A DNA stretch of 51,158 nucleotides, taken from assembly GCA_021778335.1 (NCBI GenBank), contig JAJYCN010000003.1, positions 1 to 51,158 on the forward strand. The letters are read 5' to 3'. Source of the stretch: Acidobacteriota bacterium (GTDB taxonomy: Bacteria; Acidobacteriota; Terriglobia; Bryobacterales; Bryobacteraceae). The notes beneath the pieces were generated by a model, which saw nothing but the letters and a program-made list of their open reading frames with translations, made no database searches and was not told the origin of the DNA. The position numbers and the translations under genes were made by a program. Every line of letters starts with the position of its first letter. Position 1 is the stretch's first letter. Below are positions 1-10,225 of this stretch, one piece after another.

Positions 1-885
1 CTGGCTTGCCGCGCCCTTCTTCCGCACTTCCGCGCCAATGCTCGCGTACATCCGCTCCCACACCCTCGGCGGAGCCAGGAAGAAATTCGGCCGCACCGAG
101 CGGATCTCGGCCGGCAGCCGGGAAAGGCTCTCCGAAAACCACACTGTTACGCCCATTCGCATGGTCAGCAGTTCGAGCACGACACGCTGCGCGATGTGCG
201 CCGAAGGCAGAAACACCAGCGTCGAGTCGCCCGCGTTCAGGGCCAGCGCCGATGGGCCCATGTCGATGTTAGAGACGATCGCCGCGTGCGACGTCAGCCC
301 CATCTTCGGCTCGCCCGTGGCGCCGCTGGTCAGGTACAGAATCGCCGCCTGCTCCGGATGAATCGCATCCCGGATGCGATCGAAATATCCGGCATCCTGG
401 GCCATCGCCTCTCGACCCAGGCGCCACACGCCGCCTAGCGTCAACGCCTCTGGCGCCTCGCCGGTCAGCAGGATCCAGCGCACATGCGCGAGCGCGCCGT
501 CCCCCGCCTTGAGCAACGCGTCGCGCGAGGCGGCGTCTTCGACGAAAACGAAGCGCACCTTCGCAGCCTGCAGATTGCGCACCTGGTCCGGCAGCGGATA
601 ACTCGTGTACAGCGCCGCCGCCACCGCGCCCGCGGACATGACGCCCAGGTCGGCCAGGTAAAATTCCGCGCGCGTCTCCGAATAAAGGGCGACGTTCTCG
701 CCCGCCGCTACACCGAGCGCATGCAACCCGCAGGCGATCTCCCGCGCGGCCACCTCGAAGTCGGCGAACGTGTACGTTGTGTACTTTCCGTGCCCGATCG
801 GCTGCTGCAGAGCGGCCATTCCGGGCCACGTCTGCGCCGATTCCGCTAATACGGTGTAGATGGTTCGCCCAGGCATCGCGCTCAT
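1..885 (-). CDS. Long-chain acyl-CoA synthetase (AMP-forming), N-terminal part, cut by window edge
   Basis: This is the leftward reading frame open from about 885 to the window edge (295 codons, no stop reached). It encodes the first half of an adenylate-forming enzyme. The AMP/ATP P-loop is visible about two thirds of the way in as YLTSGATGEPKMGLTSH, a variant of the family YTSGTTGxPKG signature. It is followed by FLPSAHIAQRVVLELL and APPRVWERMYA, which is typical of the FadD15/FAA-type long-chain acyl-CoA ligases. These activate fatty acids with ATP and CoA for beta-oxidation or lipid synthesis. The start may be ATG 885, or ATG 876, which has AGGA at better spacing. The C-terminal lid domain lies outside the window. 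The family call is firm; the substrate chain length is inferred. Confidence 0.85.
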   Translation of the reverse strand, partial: MSAMPGRTIYTVLAESAQTWPGMAALQQPIGHGKYTTYTFADFEVAAREIACGLHALGVAAGENVALYSETRAEFYLADLGVMSAGAVAAALYTSYPLPDQVRNLQAAKVRFVFVEDAASRDALLKAGDGALAHVRWILLTGEAPEALTLGGVWRLGREAMAQDAGYFDRIRDAIHPEQAAILYLTSGATGEPKMGLTSHAAIVSNIDMGPSALALNAGDSTLVFLPSAHIAQRVVLELLTMRMGVTVWFSESLSRLPAEIRSVRPNFFLAPPRVWERMYASIGAEVRKKGAASQ

Positions 886-909
886 CCTAGCATGGCATGC
901 CAACCCGAC

Positions 910-938
910 TTGACTCGGCATCCCGGTTGCGGGAGAAT
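910..938 (+). promoter_or_regulatory. Sigma-70 promoter of tRNA-Gly
   Basis: TTGACT at 910-915 (5/6 to the -35 consensus) and GAGAAT at 933-938 (4/6 to the -10) are separated by exactly 17 bp. The expected transcription start, near 945, is only about 8 nt before the mature tRNA 5' end. The position makes this a convincing tRNA promoter. Confidence 0.55.
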
Positions 939-952
939 CGGGATTGGCATAG

Positions 953-1028
<76 letters not shown>

Positions 1029-1047
1029 TTCCTCTCCCCGGTTCCCC

Positions 1048-2073
<1,026 letters not shown>

Positions 2074-2245
2074 GCTGCTCGTTGCCGCTCGAAGACCCGC
2101 TTTCCACGATTCCAACGTTGAGGGCCTGGAGGGAAGGAAGGGCTCGAAACAGTCCTCCAAAAGGGTATCACAAGCCCCGCGCCGGGTGATCCACGCCGGA
2201 CTTTTCCCGCCGTGCGATCCGCTCCCCAGGCGGTAGAATAGCGGG

Positions 2246-3475
2246 GTGAGTGCGGTCCACCCAGTCCCGAGCGGGACCGGCCACGAAGACACCCCCGCCG
2301 CTCCGCGATTCGCCCGGCGCGCGTTGACCGGCTTCTTCGTCTCCGGCCTCCTGTTCTCGTTCCCCGGCGCCATTCTCCCCGTTTGGCAGGCTCAGCTCAC
2401 GCAGGACTTCACCGAGGTCGGCAAGTACTTCTTCGCCATGGGCCTCGGCCTCGTCGCGGGACTCCGCATGGCCTCGGGCTGGAGCCCCTGGCGCAGCGTC
2501 CGCTTCTGGCTCACCGCGGGCTCGTCCCTCGGCCTCGCCGCCTTCGTCCTTCTCGCCTTCGCCTCGCCACCCGCCCCGGCCTTGTGGCGTCTCGCCGGAC
2601 TCTTCCTGGCGGGAATGGGCGCCTCACTGCTCAACAACGGCCTATTCGAAGCCGTCGGCCCGCTCTACCAACGCGACCGCGCCGCCACCCTCAATCTCGC
2701 CGGCGCCATGTTCGGCCTCGGCTGCTTCATCACCGCGCTCATGGTTTCGCAGACGTTCTATTTGCTCCGCGGCCCGGGCGTGCCCTTGCTGCTCGCCGCC
2801 GGCCCGGCGCTCGGACTCTGGCTGTTCCACCGCACGGACTATCCCAGCATGCCGTTCTCCGCACCGGCGCGCCGCCAGACTCTCCGTGACCTCCAAACCC
2901 CAATCACCATCCTGCTCAGCCTGCTCATGTTCTTCCAGTTCGCCAGCGAGTGGTCCATCGCCGGCTGGCTTCCGCTGTTTCTCATCCGCCGCCTCGGCGC
3001 CAGCCCCCAGGCCGCCATCCTCATGCTCGCCTGCTTCTGGCTCGTTCTCTTCTCCGGCCGCATCATCGCCCAGTCCACGCTCGACCGTCTCCATCATGGC
3101 CGGCTTCTCGGCTTGAGCGTCCTCGTGGAACTCTTCGGTTATTTCCTGCTTAGCCAAACCGACAACCTGTCCGGCGCCACCGTAGGCGTCGTCTGCCTTG
3201 GCGCGGGCTATTCGGTCACCTACCCCCTCGTCGCCGAAAAGATCGGCCACCGCTTCTCCGACGCCCACCCGTTCCGTTTGCGCGGCATCTTCTGGCTGTC
3301 CATGAGCGGCGCCATGCTCGCCCCCTGGCTGCTCGGCTACTTCGCCGAAGCCTGGGGCATCGGCTCCGTGCTCGCGCTTCCGTTCCTCGGCACCCTCGCG
3401 TCCTGCTTCCTGCTGCTACTCATCCTTCTCGAAGCCTATCTCTCCGGACTCCGCCGGGGCACACGCGAGGCCTGA
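2246..3475 (+). CDS. Major facilitator superfamily transporter
   Basis: The 409-residue polytopic membrane protein has about 12 hydrophobic helices. The first starts near residue 28 ([19 protein letters not shown]), and a central cytoplasmic stretch near residues 195-215 ([18 protein letters not shown]) separates two six-helix halves. The layout and [33 protein letters not shown] segments fit sugar- or drug-type MFS permeases. The substrate cannot be told from sequence. It starts with GTG at 2246, without a strong ribosome binding site. It is divergent from mreB, with a 172-bp gap. Confidence 0.82.
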   Translation: MSAVHPVPSGTGHEDTPAAPRFARRALTGFFVSGLLFSFPGAILPVWQAQLTQDFTEVGKYFFAMGLGLVAGLRMASGWSPWRSVRFWLTAGSSLGLAAFVLLAFASPPAPALWRLAGLFLAGMGASLLNNGLFEAVGPLYQRDRAATLNLAGAMFGLGCFITALMVSQTFYLLRGPGVPLLLAAGPALGLWLFHRTDYPSMPFSAPARRQTLRDLQTPITILLSLLMFFQFASEWSIAGWLPLFLIRRLGASPQAAILMLACFWLVLFSGRIIAQSTLDRLHHGRLLGLSVLVELFGYFLLSQTDNLSGATVGVVCLGAGYSVTYPLVAEKIGHRFSDAHPFRLRGIFWLSMSGAMLAPWLLGYFAEAWGIGSVLALPFLGTLASCFLLLLILLEAYLSGLRRGTREA

Positions 3476-3515
3476 TAAAATCGAGTTCAGTTAAGGCCTC
3501 AAGGAGCACAAGGAC

Positions 3516-3737
3516 ATGCCCATTTACGAATATCTTTGCGAGGACTGCGGAACGAAATTCGAGAAGCTCGTGCGCGCAAACCAAGACGGCGTCGCCTGCC
3601 CGTCCTGCGGCCATGACCATCTGAAGAAAGAATTCTCCTCCTTCGCCGCCCACTCGGGCTCTTCGTCGGGCAAACAAAACCTTCCCGCCTGCCCTTCCGG
3701 CATGTGCCGCACCCCTGAAATCTGCGGCCGGAACTGA
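3516..3737 (+). CDS. FmdB-family zinc-ribbon regulatory protein
   Basis: The 73-residue protein begins MPIYEYLCEDCGTKFEKLV and carries two CxxC pairs (CEDC near residue 8 and CPSC near 28) that form a single zinc ribbon, followed by a Ser/Gly-rich low-complexity tail. The FmdB/CxxC_CXXC_SSSS family (putative regulatory protein) has the same N-terminus. AAGGAG at 3500-3505 sits 10 nt before the ATG. A TAAAAT hexamer overlaps the stop of the upstream MFS gene and could be a -10 box. The molecular role of the family is not settled. Confidence 0.88.
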   Translation: MPIYEYLCEDCGTKFEKLVRANQDGVACPSCGHDHLKKEFSSFAAHSGSSSGKQNLPACPSGMCRTPEICGRN

Positions 3738-3785
3738 GGCGGCACGCCACCACGCCGGGCCCATCGTGAGTGGTACACTCCGCTC

Positions 3786-4568
3786 ATGTCCGGACGCGCT
3801 CCATCGCGGCGCCTTCTTCGTGCGCTCGGGTTTGTCGCGATGTCGGTCCCGCTGGTCGCCCAGCGCGCTTCACCCACACGGCATGAGGACGCCTCCGAGA
3901 TCGCCAATCGCCTCGTCAGTATGTACAAGGAGTGGGGGCCGCAACAGAACTCGCCGCACGCCTCGCTCGAATTGAGAGAAATCGCCCGCCAAGGGCGATT
4001 CGTAAAATACCGGATCTATGCGCACGGCCTGCGGGCCGACGCGATCTATTCGATCCTGGAGTTGCCCGTCACCCAAACCATTCCAACGGTGTCCCTCAGC
4101 GGCGTAACGCTGAATGCCTCCGGTCTCGCCGTATGCGCCGGGAAACCCGGCACCTGCGGACGCCCCGACAAGCCCGACGACCCGATCAGCCTCACGTTCG
4201 TTCCCGCTCCCGGTGAACCGTTCCGCATCGCCCTCGTCTCCGGCGACAACTGGAAGGCCTACGCCACCGTCGTTCCCGACCCGATTGAGGCCGAAGAGAG
4301 CGGCTGCCTGCTGGACGCGGTCCTGTTGACGCCACGCGCCGAACTTGTCCTCATTGAAGCCTACGGCCTGGCCAACGATGAGCAGGCGACCCTCCTCACA
4401 GAGTCCTACTCGGAAACGCACGGGACTGCGATTACCGCGGACTCGGTTGGACACTATCAAGGCGCGATCTTGCCGTTCGTGAGGAGCAAAACCGGCGGAA
4501 CAACCCACGTCATGCTCAAGGCCGCCAACTGCAGTCCGTCCCTCGATTTTGCCTGGGGCCGCAGGTAA
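3786..4568 (+). CDS. Secreted protein of unknown function
   Basis: The 260-residue product has an N-terminal signal peptide: Arg-rich (SGRAPSRRLL), then hydrophobic LGFVAMSVPLVAQ, with likely cleavage after the AQ near residue 26. The mature part is a soluble, mostly beta-type sequence with paired cysteines (CAGKPGTCGRP around residue 115, plus two more Cys) that suggest disulphides in the periplasm or outside. I recognise no family. It stands alone between FmdB and the leftward ACT-domain gene. Proteins of this style are common in acidobacterial genomes, but nothing here fixes a role. Confidence 0.65.
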   Translation: MSGRAPSRRLLRALGFVAMSVPLVAQRASPTRHEDASEIANRLVSMYKEWGPQQNSPHASLELREIARQGRFVKYRIYAHGLRADAIYSILELPVTQTIPTVSLSGVTLNASGLAVCAGKPGTCGRPDKPDDPISLTFVPAPGEPFRIALVSGDNWKAYATVVPDPIEAEESGCLLDAVLLTPRAELVLIEAYGLANDEQATLLTESYSETHGTAITADSVGHYQGAILPFVRSKTGGTTHVMLKAANCSPSLDFAWGRR

Positions 4569-4600
4569 CTGCGCTCTCCGCCTGGTTTCGCGCCTGAGGC

Positions 4601-5266
4601 TCAAAACACGCGCCGCTTCAGCCGCTCTATGGTGAATTTCGCCGTGTCAGCCACCGCCATCACCGTCATCACGCCGGCTTGCAGCGGGTCGGTCACTACG
4701 AGATCCGCTGCCTCGGGAACGCTGCCCGCCATGTTCAGGCTCACCACCAGAAGCCCTTGCGCGCGCACTTCGCGCACCGCTTTCTCAATTTCGCCGCCCA
4801 TCAGCGACCCGGCCAGCACCAGAGCGCGGGCGCGCGGCAGGCGAGCCACCGCCCGCACCGCCGCCGCCAACGCCTGCTCACCTACCAGCGGAATCGTGTC
4901 CACCGAGATGTGCTCCCCGCGGATGTTGTGCCGGTCCGCCTCAGAGATCGCGCCGATAGCCACCTGTCCCACCTGCGCGCCGCCGCCAACGATGATCACC
5001 CGCTTGCCGTAGATCTTCTGCAGCGTCTCGACCGCGGTCACCTCGCGCACGATCGGCAGCGCGCGCAGCGCGGCGTCGAGCGCCGTCGACTCCCCTTCCG
5101 GCAGACGGATCTCGAAGTATACCCGCGCGCCCTCCGCCTTCTCCTCGATGATCTCCACCGACCCGATATCGCCCGAATGCGCCGCGATCACCCCCGTAAG
5201 CTGATGCAGCACCCCGGGCCCGGAAGAGGCCAGCACAACAAACCCGCGATTTTCCGCCGTACCCAT
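4601..5266 (-). CDS. ACT-domain protein with a conserved C-terminal domain (DUF5612-like)
   Basis: The 221-residue cytoplasmic protein has two parts. Residues about 8-80 are an ACT domain (FVVLASSGPGVLHQLTGVIAAHSGDIGSVEII), the regulatory fold that binds small ligands such as amino acids. Residues about 95-220 contain RVIIVGGGAQVGQVAIGAISEADRHNIRGE and later LVLAGSLMGGEIEKAVREV, which resembles the DUF5612 domain I know mainly from methanogenic archaea. The start ATG 5266 is 11 bp after the stop of the upstream sugar isomerase, so the three leftward genes probably form one transcript. Its biochemical role is unknown. The ACT call is solid; the DUF5612 name comes from memory of the family. Confidence 0.7.
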   Translation of the reverse strand: MGTAENRGFVVLASSGPGVLHQLTGVIAAHSGDIGSVEIIEEKAEGARVYFEIRLPEGESTALDAALRALPIVREVTAVETLQKIYGKRVIIVGGGAQVGQVAIGAISEADRHNIRGEHISVDTIPLVGEQALAAAVRAVARLPRARALVLAGSLMGGEIEKAVREVRAQGLLVVSLNMAGSVPEAADLVVTDPLQAGVMTVMAVADTAKFTIERLKRRVF

Positions 5267-5277
5267 CGCCAGACCGC

Positions 5278-6177
5278 TTAACTCCCCGCCGCCATCGGCT
5301 GCAGTAGATTCCGCACGAACGCGAGGCTTGAATCCACCAGTTCCCACGAGCCCGCCCAGAAGCACAGGTCGATGCACCACCACTCGATACCCGGCACCGC
5401 CAGCAACTTCGGAGTCAGCGCCTGAAAGTCGATCACGCCTTCACCGAACGGCCGGTGCGTGCTGGTTTCGTCATGATGCAGCGTGCCGTCGCTGTCGATC
5501 AAGTGGATCGCCCCGATGCGTCCATCGAGCATTCGGAGAAACTCGTCCACGCCGCCCGCGAGCGTCTCGCGCGCGCCCTGCTGCCGCGCCGCCATCACCC
5601 CGCACATGTAGGCGTGGCACACGTCGAACATGATTCGGAAATTCGGATGGTCCGCCTGCTGGTGCATCGAGAGAATCTCGGAGGGCTTGTTAAACAAGAA
5701 GCCCGGCTCGAACTCCCACACCATGCGGATGCCCGCCTTCTGCGCCAATCCCGCCGCCTTGTGCCACAGCGAAGCAATGCGGCTCAGCGCCGCCGGCGTC
5801 TCCTCCACGGTTACCGCGTTCGGCCCGGCCACCGTGTCTACGCGGATCGCCGGAATGCGCAGATCCGAGCACAGCTCGATATTCCGCTGAAACAAATCCA
5901 GGTATTTTTGTTCGTTCTCACGATTAAGCGGATTCGCCGGCGCGAGGTCCGCCGCGTAGCCCGAACGCCCCAGCCCCAGATCGTCCAGAAACCGGCTCAA
6001 CTCGGCCCGCTTGGCCGATGTCGGACAAGCGTCGAGCGTCACATGCGGCGGAAAACCGCAGATCTCAATGCCATCGTAGCCGGCTTCGGCCAGACGCCGC
6101 GCCGTTCGGTCGAACAGAATCGGATTGTCCGAGTACGGTCCAAAAGAAAACGCCCAGCTCCCGAGCGAAATTTTCAT
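5278..6177 (-). CDS. Sugar phosphate isomerase/epimerase (xylose isomerase-like TIM barrel)
   Basis: The 299-residue protein has the AP_endonuc_2 fold. Typical strand ends are visible: KISLGSWAFSF at the N-terminus, GYDGIEICGFPPHV, MVWEFEPGF, FDVCHAYMCG and IHLIDSDGTLHHD. The Glu/Asp/His residues at these strand ends form the metal site of the family. GEGVIDFQAL is also characteristic. The start ATG overlaps the TGA of the preceding oxidoreductase (ATGA at 6174-6177), so the two are translationally coupled. Together with the Gfo/Idh gene it forms a classic inositol- or sugar-catabolism pair. The exact substrate is unknown. Confidence 0.87.
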   Translation of the reverse strand: MKISLGSWAFSFGPYSDNPILFDRTARRLAEAGYDGIEICGFPPHVTLDACPTSAKRAELSRFLDDLGLGRSGYAADLAPANPLNRENEQKYLDLFQRNIELCSDLRIPAIRVDTVAGPNAVTVEETPAALSRIASLWHKAAGLAQKAGIRMVWEFEPGFLFNKPSEILSMHQQADHPNFRIMFDVCHAYMCGVMAARQQGARETLAGGVDEFLRMLDGRIGAIHLIDSDGTLHHDETSTHRPFGEGVIDFQALTPKLLAVPGIEWWCIDLCFWAGSWELVDSSLAFVRNLLQPMAAGS

Positions 6178-7322
6178 GCGTTCACCGCTCCTTCTCCGGA
6201 TTTTACGTTCACCCAGCCCTGCGAACCACATGCCTCCAACACCGCGTCACACACTCTCTGGCAGCGCAGGCCGTCGTCGAAATCCGGCTGCATCGGCTTG
6301 CCCAGGTGAATCGCCTCCAGTAGATCCGCCGCCTGGTTCGTGAACGTGTGTTCATAGCCGATCGCGCACCCAGGCACCCACCAGTGCTTCATGTACGGAT
6401 GGCACTCTTCCCACACCCGCAACTCGCGCCAGCCCTGCACATGTTTGGGCTCGAGCGAATCGAAATACCACAGCCGGCTCATGTCTTCCAGGTTGAAATA
6501 CAGGCTGCCGAACTCGCCGTTTATCTCGAACGTGTTGGCGTTCTTACGCCCGTTGGCAAAACGCGTGGCTTCAAAATGCCCGATCGCGCCGCCCGAATAC
6601 TGGCAGACAAAAACCGCCGCGTCCTCGATCTCCACCTTCGCCCGTCCGCCTTCGGGCCGTTCGCGCTCACCCACAAACACGCGGCTGGTCCCAGCCACGG
6701 ATGTAATGCTCTGGTCCATCAGGAAGTTGGAGATGTCGACGATGTGCGCCAGCAGGTCGCCCGTAACACCGGAGCCGGCCACGTCTTTGTCCATGCGCCA
6801 CAGCAGCGGCACCGAGGCATCGAGTGTCCAGTCCTGCAGATACAGCGCGCGGAAGTGGAACACGCGCCCGATTCGCCCTTCCTCGATCAACTGCTTGGCG
6901 AACGCGATCGCCGGCACGCGCCGGTAGTTGAACCAGACGGTGTTGATCTTCCCGCTGCGCCGCGCGGCTTCGGCCATCTTTTCCGCCTCGGCGGTATCTC
7001 GCGCCAGCGGCTTCTCGCAGGAGACGATCTTGCCGGCTTCGAGCGCCGCCACCGCAATTTCGCAGTGCGTGTTGTTCGGCGAGCAGATGTCGACAATCTG
7101 TACGTCCGGCGCTTCCACCACCTGCCGCCAGTCCGTCACCACGCGCTCCCAACCCCACCGCCGCGCCATCTTCTCCACCTTCTCGCGGTCCCGGCCGCAG
7201 ACAACCTTCAGTTCCGGCCGCAGCGCCGGCTCAAAAAACGGAGTCACCTGGCGCCACGCGTTGCTGTGCGCCTTCCCCATGAACTTGTACCCGACCATGC
7301 CGATGCCGATCGCATCCGCCAT
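6174..7322 (-). CDS. Gfo/Idh/MocA-family NAD(P)-dependent oxidoreductase
   Basis: The 382-residue protein has an N-terminal Rossmann domain (IGIGMVGYKFMGKAHSNAWR, then VVDIxSPNNTHCE-type motif). The EKPLA motif (SCEKPLARDTAEAEKM, near residue 99) contributes the conserved Lys. A C-terminal alpha/beta substrate domain follows, ending in VNVKSGEG. It oxidises or isomerises a sugar or cyclitol with a nicotinamide cofactor. It is the first gene of the leftward trio (oxidoreductase, isomerase, ACT protein), whose starts and stops overlap or nearly touch. Divergent plsY starts 100 bp away. Confidence 0.9.
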   Translation of the reverse strand: MADAIGIGMVGYKFMGKAHSNAWRQVTPFFEPALRPELKVVCGRDREKVEKMARRWGWERVVTDWRQVVEAPDVQIVDICSPNNTHCEIAVAALEAGKIVSCEKPLARDTAEAEKMAEAARRSGKINTVWFNYRRVPAIAFAKQLIEEGRIGRVFHFRALYLQDWTLDASVPLLWRMDKDVAGSGVTGDLLAHIVDISNFLMDQSITSVAGTSRVFVGERERPEGGRAKVEIEDAAVFVCQYSGGAIGHFEATRFANGRKNANTFEINGEFGSLYFNLEDMSRLWYFDSLEPKHVQGWRELRVWEECHPYMKHWWVPGCAIGYEHTFTNQAADLLEAIHLGKPMQPDFDDGLRCQRVCDAVLEACGSQGWVNVKSGEGAVNA

Positions 7323-7421
7323 TCGCCCTGATCTCCTTCGTCCCGCCGCGCATTCGTTCGCGCTAAGTTCCGCCGCGGCGTGCGGTTCCGATTATACTCA
7401 AGAGGCAACAGCGCCGACCGC

Positions 7422-8024
7422 ATGATGCCCTTGCTCGCCCTCGCCGCCGCGTACTTTCTCGGCGGCATCCCCTTCGGTTATTACTTGGTCCGCTTTGCCA
7501 CCGGACGCGACGTGCGTACGCTCGGCAGCGGCAACATCGGCGCCACGAATGTCCTGCGCACCACCGGTCGCGCCGCTGGCGTCGTCACGCTGCTGCTCGA
7601 CATCGCCAAGGGCTTCGCCGCCGTGTGGCTCGGCGCATGGCTCACGCACGGCGCCGTCTTGTGGACCAGCCTCGCCGCGCTCGCCGTCATGGCGGGCCAC
7701 GCTTATCCTCTCCTGTTGCATTTCAGAGGCGGCAAGGCGGTGGCAAGTTTCCTGGGCGCGTTTCTGTATCTGGCGCCTCTGCCCGTGCTCGCCACGCTCA
7801 TTCTCTTTGTCGCCGTGGTCGCTTACAGCCGCCACATCTCGCTCGGCTCCCTCATCGCCGCGGGCAGCTTCCCCTTCGCCGTCTGGCTCATCCTCCATCC
7901 GCCGGTTGAGTTGACCGCGGCCGCCGCCGTCGCCGGCGCTTTCATCATCTACCGCCACAAATCGAACATCGCCCGGCTCCGCGCCGGAACCGAGAACGTC
8001 CTGCACTTGGGCGGCAAGCGCTGA
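7422..8024 (+). CDS. plsY: Acyl-phosphate:glycerol-3-phosphate acyltransferase PlsY
   Basis: The 200-residue inner-membrane enzyme moves an acyl group from acyl-phosphate to glycerol-3-phosphate, the first step in phospholipid synthesis. Its three signature loops are SGNIGATNVLRTTGR (near residue 37), GHAYPLLLHFRGGKAVA (near 92) and SRHISLGSL (near 138). It has about five membrane helices. The frame is open 14 codons further upstream, but MMPLLALAAAYFLGG is the family N-terminus. TATACT at 7393-7398 may be the -10 box. The stop shares one base with the gpsA start (TGATG). Confidence 0.95.
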   Translation: MMPLLALAAAYFLGGIPFGYYLVRFATGRDVRTLGSGNIGATNVLRTTGRAAGVVTLLLDIAKGFAAVWLGAWLTHGAVLWTSLAALAVMAGHAYPLLLHFRGGKAVASFLGAFLYLAPLPVLATLILFVAVVAYSRHISLGSLIAAGSFPFAVWLILHPPVELTAAAAVAGAFIIYRHKSNIARLRAGTENVLHLGGKR

Positions 8025-9010
8025 TGCGGAAACTCGCCATTCTCGGCGCCGGAAGTTGGGGCACCGGCCTCGCGGTGGTGCTTGCCCCGCGCTTTGATCG
8101 CATCGCGCTTTGGGCACATGAGGAAGACCTCGCCGTCTCGATCGAAGCCACGCGCGAGAACACGGCCTTCCTCCCGGGCTTCCGCATCCCCTCGAACGTC
8201 GCCGCCACCCACAGCCTGGAAACAGCGCTCGAAGATGCCGGCGCCGTGCTCGGCGTGATGCCTTCGAAATTCGCCCGCGCCGTCTGGAGCCGCGCCCTCC
8301 CGCACGTAGCCCCTGGCGCGCACCTCGTCAGCGCCACCAAGGGCCTCGAGCAAGGCTCCCTGCTGCGCGTTTCCGAAGTGGTCGCGTCTCTGGGCGCGGG
8401 CGCTCCCGCCGTCCTCTCCGGCCCAACCTTCGCCCGCGAAGTCGCCCTCGGCCGGCCCACTGCGCTCGTCGTCGCTTCTACCGACCCCGCTCTCGCCTCC
8501 GCCGTCCAGCGCGGGTTCTCGGGACCCACCTTCCGCCTCTACACCAATCCCGACCCCATCGGCGTCGAAATCGGCGCCTCGCTCAAGAACGTCATCGCCA
8601 TCGCCGCCGGGCTCTGCCAGGGCCTCGAACTCGGCGCCAACTCGACCGCCGCCCTCATCACCCGGGGACTCGCCGAAATCACCCGCCTCGCCGGCGCCCT
8701 CGGCGGCCAACCCCGCACGCTCGCCGGACTCGCCGGCCTCGGCGACCTCGTCCTCACCTGCACCGGCGAACTCAGCCGCAACCGCCGCGTCGGCTTCGAA
8801 CTCGCCCGCGGACGCACCGCCACCGACATCACCGGCTCCATGGCCATGGTCGCGGAAGGAGTCGATACAGCCGCCTCCGCCGTCGAGTTGGGCCGCCGCT
8901 CCCACGTGAGCCTCCCCATCGCCACCCAGGTCGACCGCATCCTCCGCGGCGAGATCCCCGCCGCCCGCGCCGTCGGCGAACTAATGGAGAGATCCCTCAA
9001 GGAAGAATGA
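8024..9010 (+). CDS. gpsA: Glycerol-3-phosphate dehydrogenase [NAD(P)+]
   Basis: The 328-residue cytosolic enzyme reduces dihydroxyacetone phosphate to sn-glycerol-3-phosphate, the substrate of PlsY next door. The dinucleotide motif GAGSWGTGLA is at the N-terminus, SATKGLEQGSLLRVSEV around residue 105, SGPTFAREVALG around 138, and GASLKNVIAIAAGLCQGLELGANS around 185 with the catalytic Lys. Length and motifs are full. The start codon overlaps the plsY stop by one base, so supply and use of glycerol-3-phosphate are coupled at translation. Confidence 0.96.
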   Translation: MRKLAILGAGSWGTGLAVVLAPRFDRIALWAHEEDLAVSIEATRENTAFLPGFRIPSNVAATHSLETALEDAGAVLGVMPSKFARAVWSRALPHVAPGAHLVSATKGLEQGSLLRVSEVVASLGAGAPAVLSGPTFAREVALGRPTALVVASTDPALASAVQRGFSGPTFRLYTNPDPIGVEIGASLKNVIAIAAGLCQGLELGANSTAALITRGLAEITRLAGALGGQPRTLAGLAGLGDLVLTCTGELSRNRRVGFELARGRTATDITGSMAMVAEGVDTAASAVELGRRSHVSLPIATQVDRILRGEIPAARAVGELMERSLKEE

Positions 9011-9043
9011 CAATCGGATAACCGGCCTTCCCCGCCGGCGACT

Positions 9044-9676
9044 ATGCCGTTCCTGACACCGCAACCTTTTCCGGACGACCGGGTTGATACAGATATGACG
9101 GCTGCCGCCGCCTGTATCGAGCGCGATGCCGACCTGATGCTCCGGGTCCGCGAAGGCGACGATGTCAGTTTCGCCCTCCTCCTCGAAAAGCACCGCCGCC
9201 CGGTCATCCACTTCCTCTACCGCATGGTGCAGAACCAGGCCGTCAGCGAAGAATTGGCGCAGGAAGTGTTTCTCCGCGTTTACAAGGCCCGCCTCAGCTA
9301 CGAACCAACGGCGAAATTCACCACCTGGCTGTTCCGCATCGCCAGCCACCTCGCGATCAACTGGCTGCGCGACCGCCGCAACGAGCGCTCGCAGGACAGC
9401 CTGGATCAACCCAACGCGGACGGCACGCACGTCCAGGTCGCCGATACATCGCTCACCCGCGAAGAGGAAATGATCCGCCAGACCCGCCTGGCCGAGGTAC
9501 GGCGCGCCATCGAAGCGCTTCCGCCGAAACAGCGCGCCGCCGTGATGATGCACAAGTATCGGGAAATGGGATACGCTCAGATCGCCAAGGCGCTGAACTG
9601 CTCCGAATCGGCGGTAAAATCTTTGTTGTTCCGGGCCTACGAGACGCTTCGCGCCCGGCTGGCGCACATGGTATGA
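9044..9676 (+). CDS. RNA polymerase sigma factor, ECF type (module 1)
   Basis: The 210-residue ECF sigma factor has region 2 (VIHFLYRMVQNQAVSEELAQEVFLRVYKAR ... FTTWLFRIASHLAINWLRD) and region 4 (ALPPKQRAAVMMHKYREMGYAQIAKALNCSESAVKSLLFRA, a helix-turn-helix that reads the -35). The start could be ATG 9044 or ATG 9095 (MTAAAACIERD). Its stop overlaps the ATG of the next gene, a zinc-finger anti-sigma (ATGA), a standard sigma/anti-sigma pair. The target promoters are unknown. Confidence 0.92.
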   Translation: MPFLTPQPFPDDRVDTDMTAAAACIERDADLMLRVREGDDVSFALLLEKHRRPVIHFLYRMVQNQAVSEELAQEVFLRVYKARLSYEPTAKFTTWLFRIASHLAINWLRDRRNERSQDSLDQPNADGTHVQVADTSLTREEEMIRQTRLAEVRRAIEALPPKQRAAVMMHKYREMGYAQIAKALNCSESAVKSLLFRAYETLRARLAHMV

Positions 9677-10206
9677 AGGAGACGCCCAAAATGGAAACCC
9701 CGATGTCCTGTCCGGCGAAAGACCGCCGCGGCTCGGAACTGTTCCTCTCCTATGCCGCCGGGCTCATGAGCGCCTCGGAGCACGCCGCCTTCGAGCGCCA
9801 CCTCGCCGCTTGCACCGATTGCTGGCGTATCGCCGCCGAACAGAAGCGCGTCTGGTCCGCCCTCGACGTGCTGGCCGCGCCGGAGATTCCCACGAATTTC
9901 GACGAAAGGCTCTACGCCCGGATCGCCGCCGAGGAACGCAGTCCCTGGTGGCAGTCTTTGCTGCACCACGGCGCCTCCTTCCGCCTGAGCACCGCCGCTC
10001 CCGTGGCCGCCGCCTGCGCTGCCCTCGCCGTGATGCTCATTATGCGGACGCCGCACCCGGCTCCGGCCCCGGTGCAGCCCGCCCCGGCCACCGCCACCGT
10101 CAACCAGAAGCTCGACCCCAGCCAGATCGAGCAGAACCTCGACGACCTCGACATGCTGCGTCAATTGACGGCGCCCGCGACGGAGGCGAGCAACGGGCAG
10201 TCCTGA
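9673..10206 (+). CDS. Membrane anti-sigma factor with ZAS zinc finger
   Basis: The 177-residue protein has an N-terminal zf-HC2 domain with the HxxxCxxC motif (FERHLAACTDCWRIAAEQ, residues about 38-55) that binds the sigma factor. A single membrane helix lies near residues 109-123 (APVAAACAALAVMLIM), followed by a Pro/Ala-rich linker and a short periplasmic tail with DPSQIEQNLDDLDMLRQL. It starts inside the sigma-factor stop codon (4-nt overlap), so the two are made together. It should hold the ECF factor at the membrane until a signal arrives. Confidence 0.88.
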   Translation: MKETPKMETPMSCPAKDRRGSELFLSYAAGLMSASEHAAFERHLAACTDCWRIAAEQKRVWSALDVLAAPEIPTNFDERLYARIAAEERSPWWQSLLHHGASFRLSTAAPVAAACAALAVMLIMRTPHPAPAPVQPAPATATVNQKLDPSQIEQNLDDLDMLRQLTAPATEASNGQS

Positions 10207-10225
10207 GCTTGAGAAAGGAGAACCG

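Noticed and set aside
269-829. 186-codon leftward frame
   Set aside because: Arg/Gly/Ala-rich shadow of the acyl-CoA synthetase in another frame.
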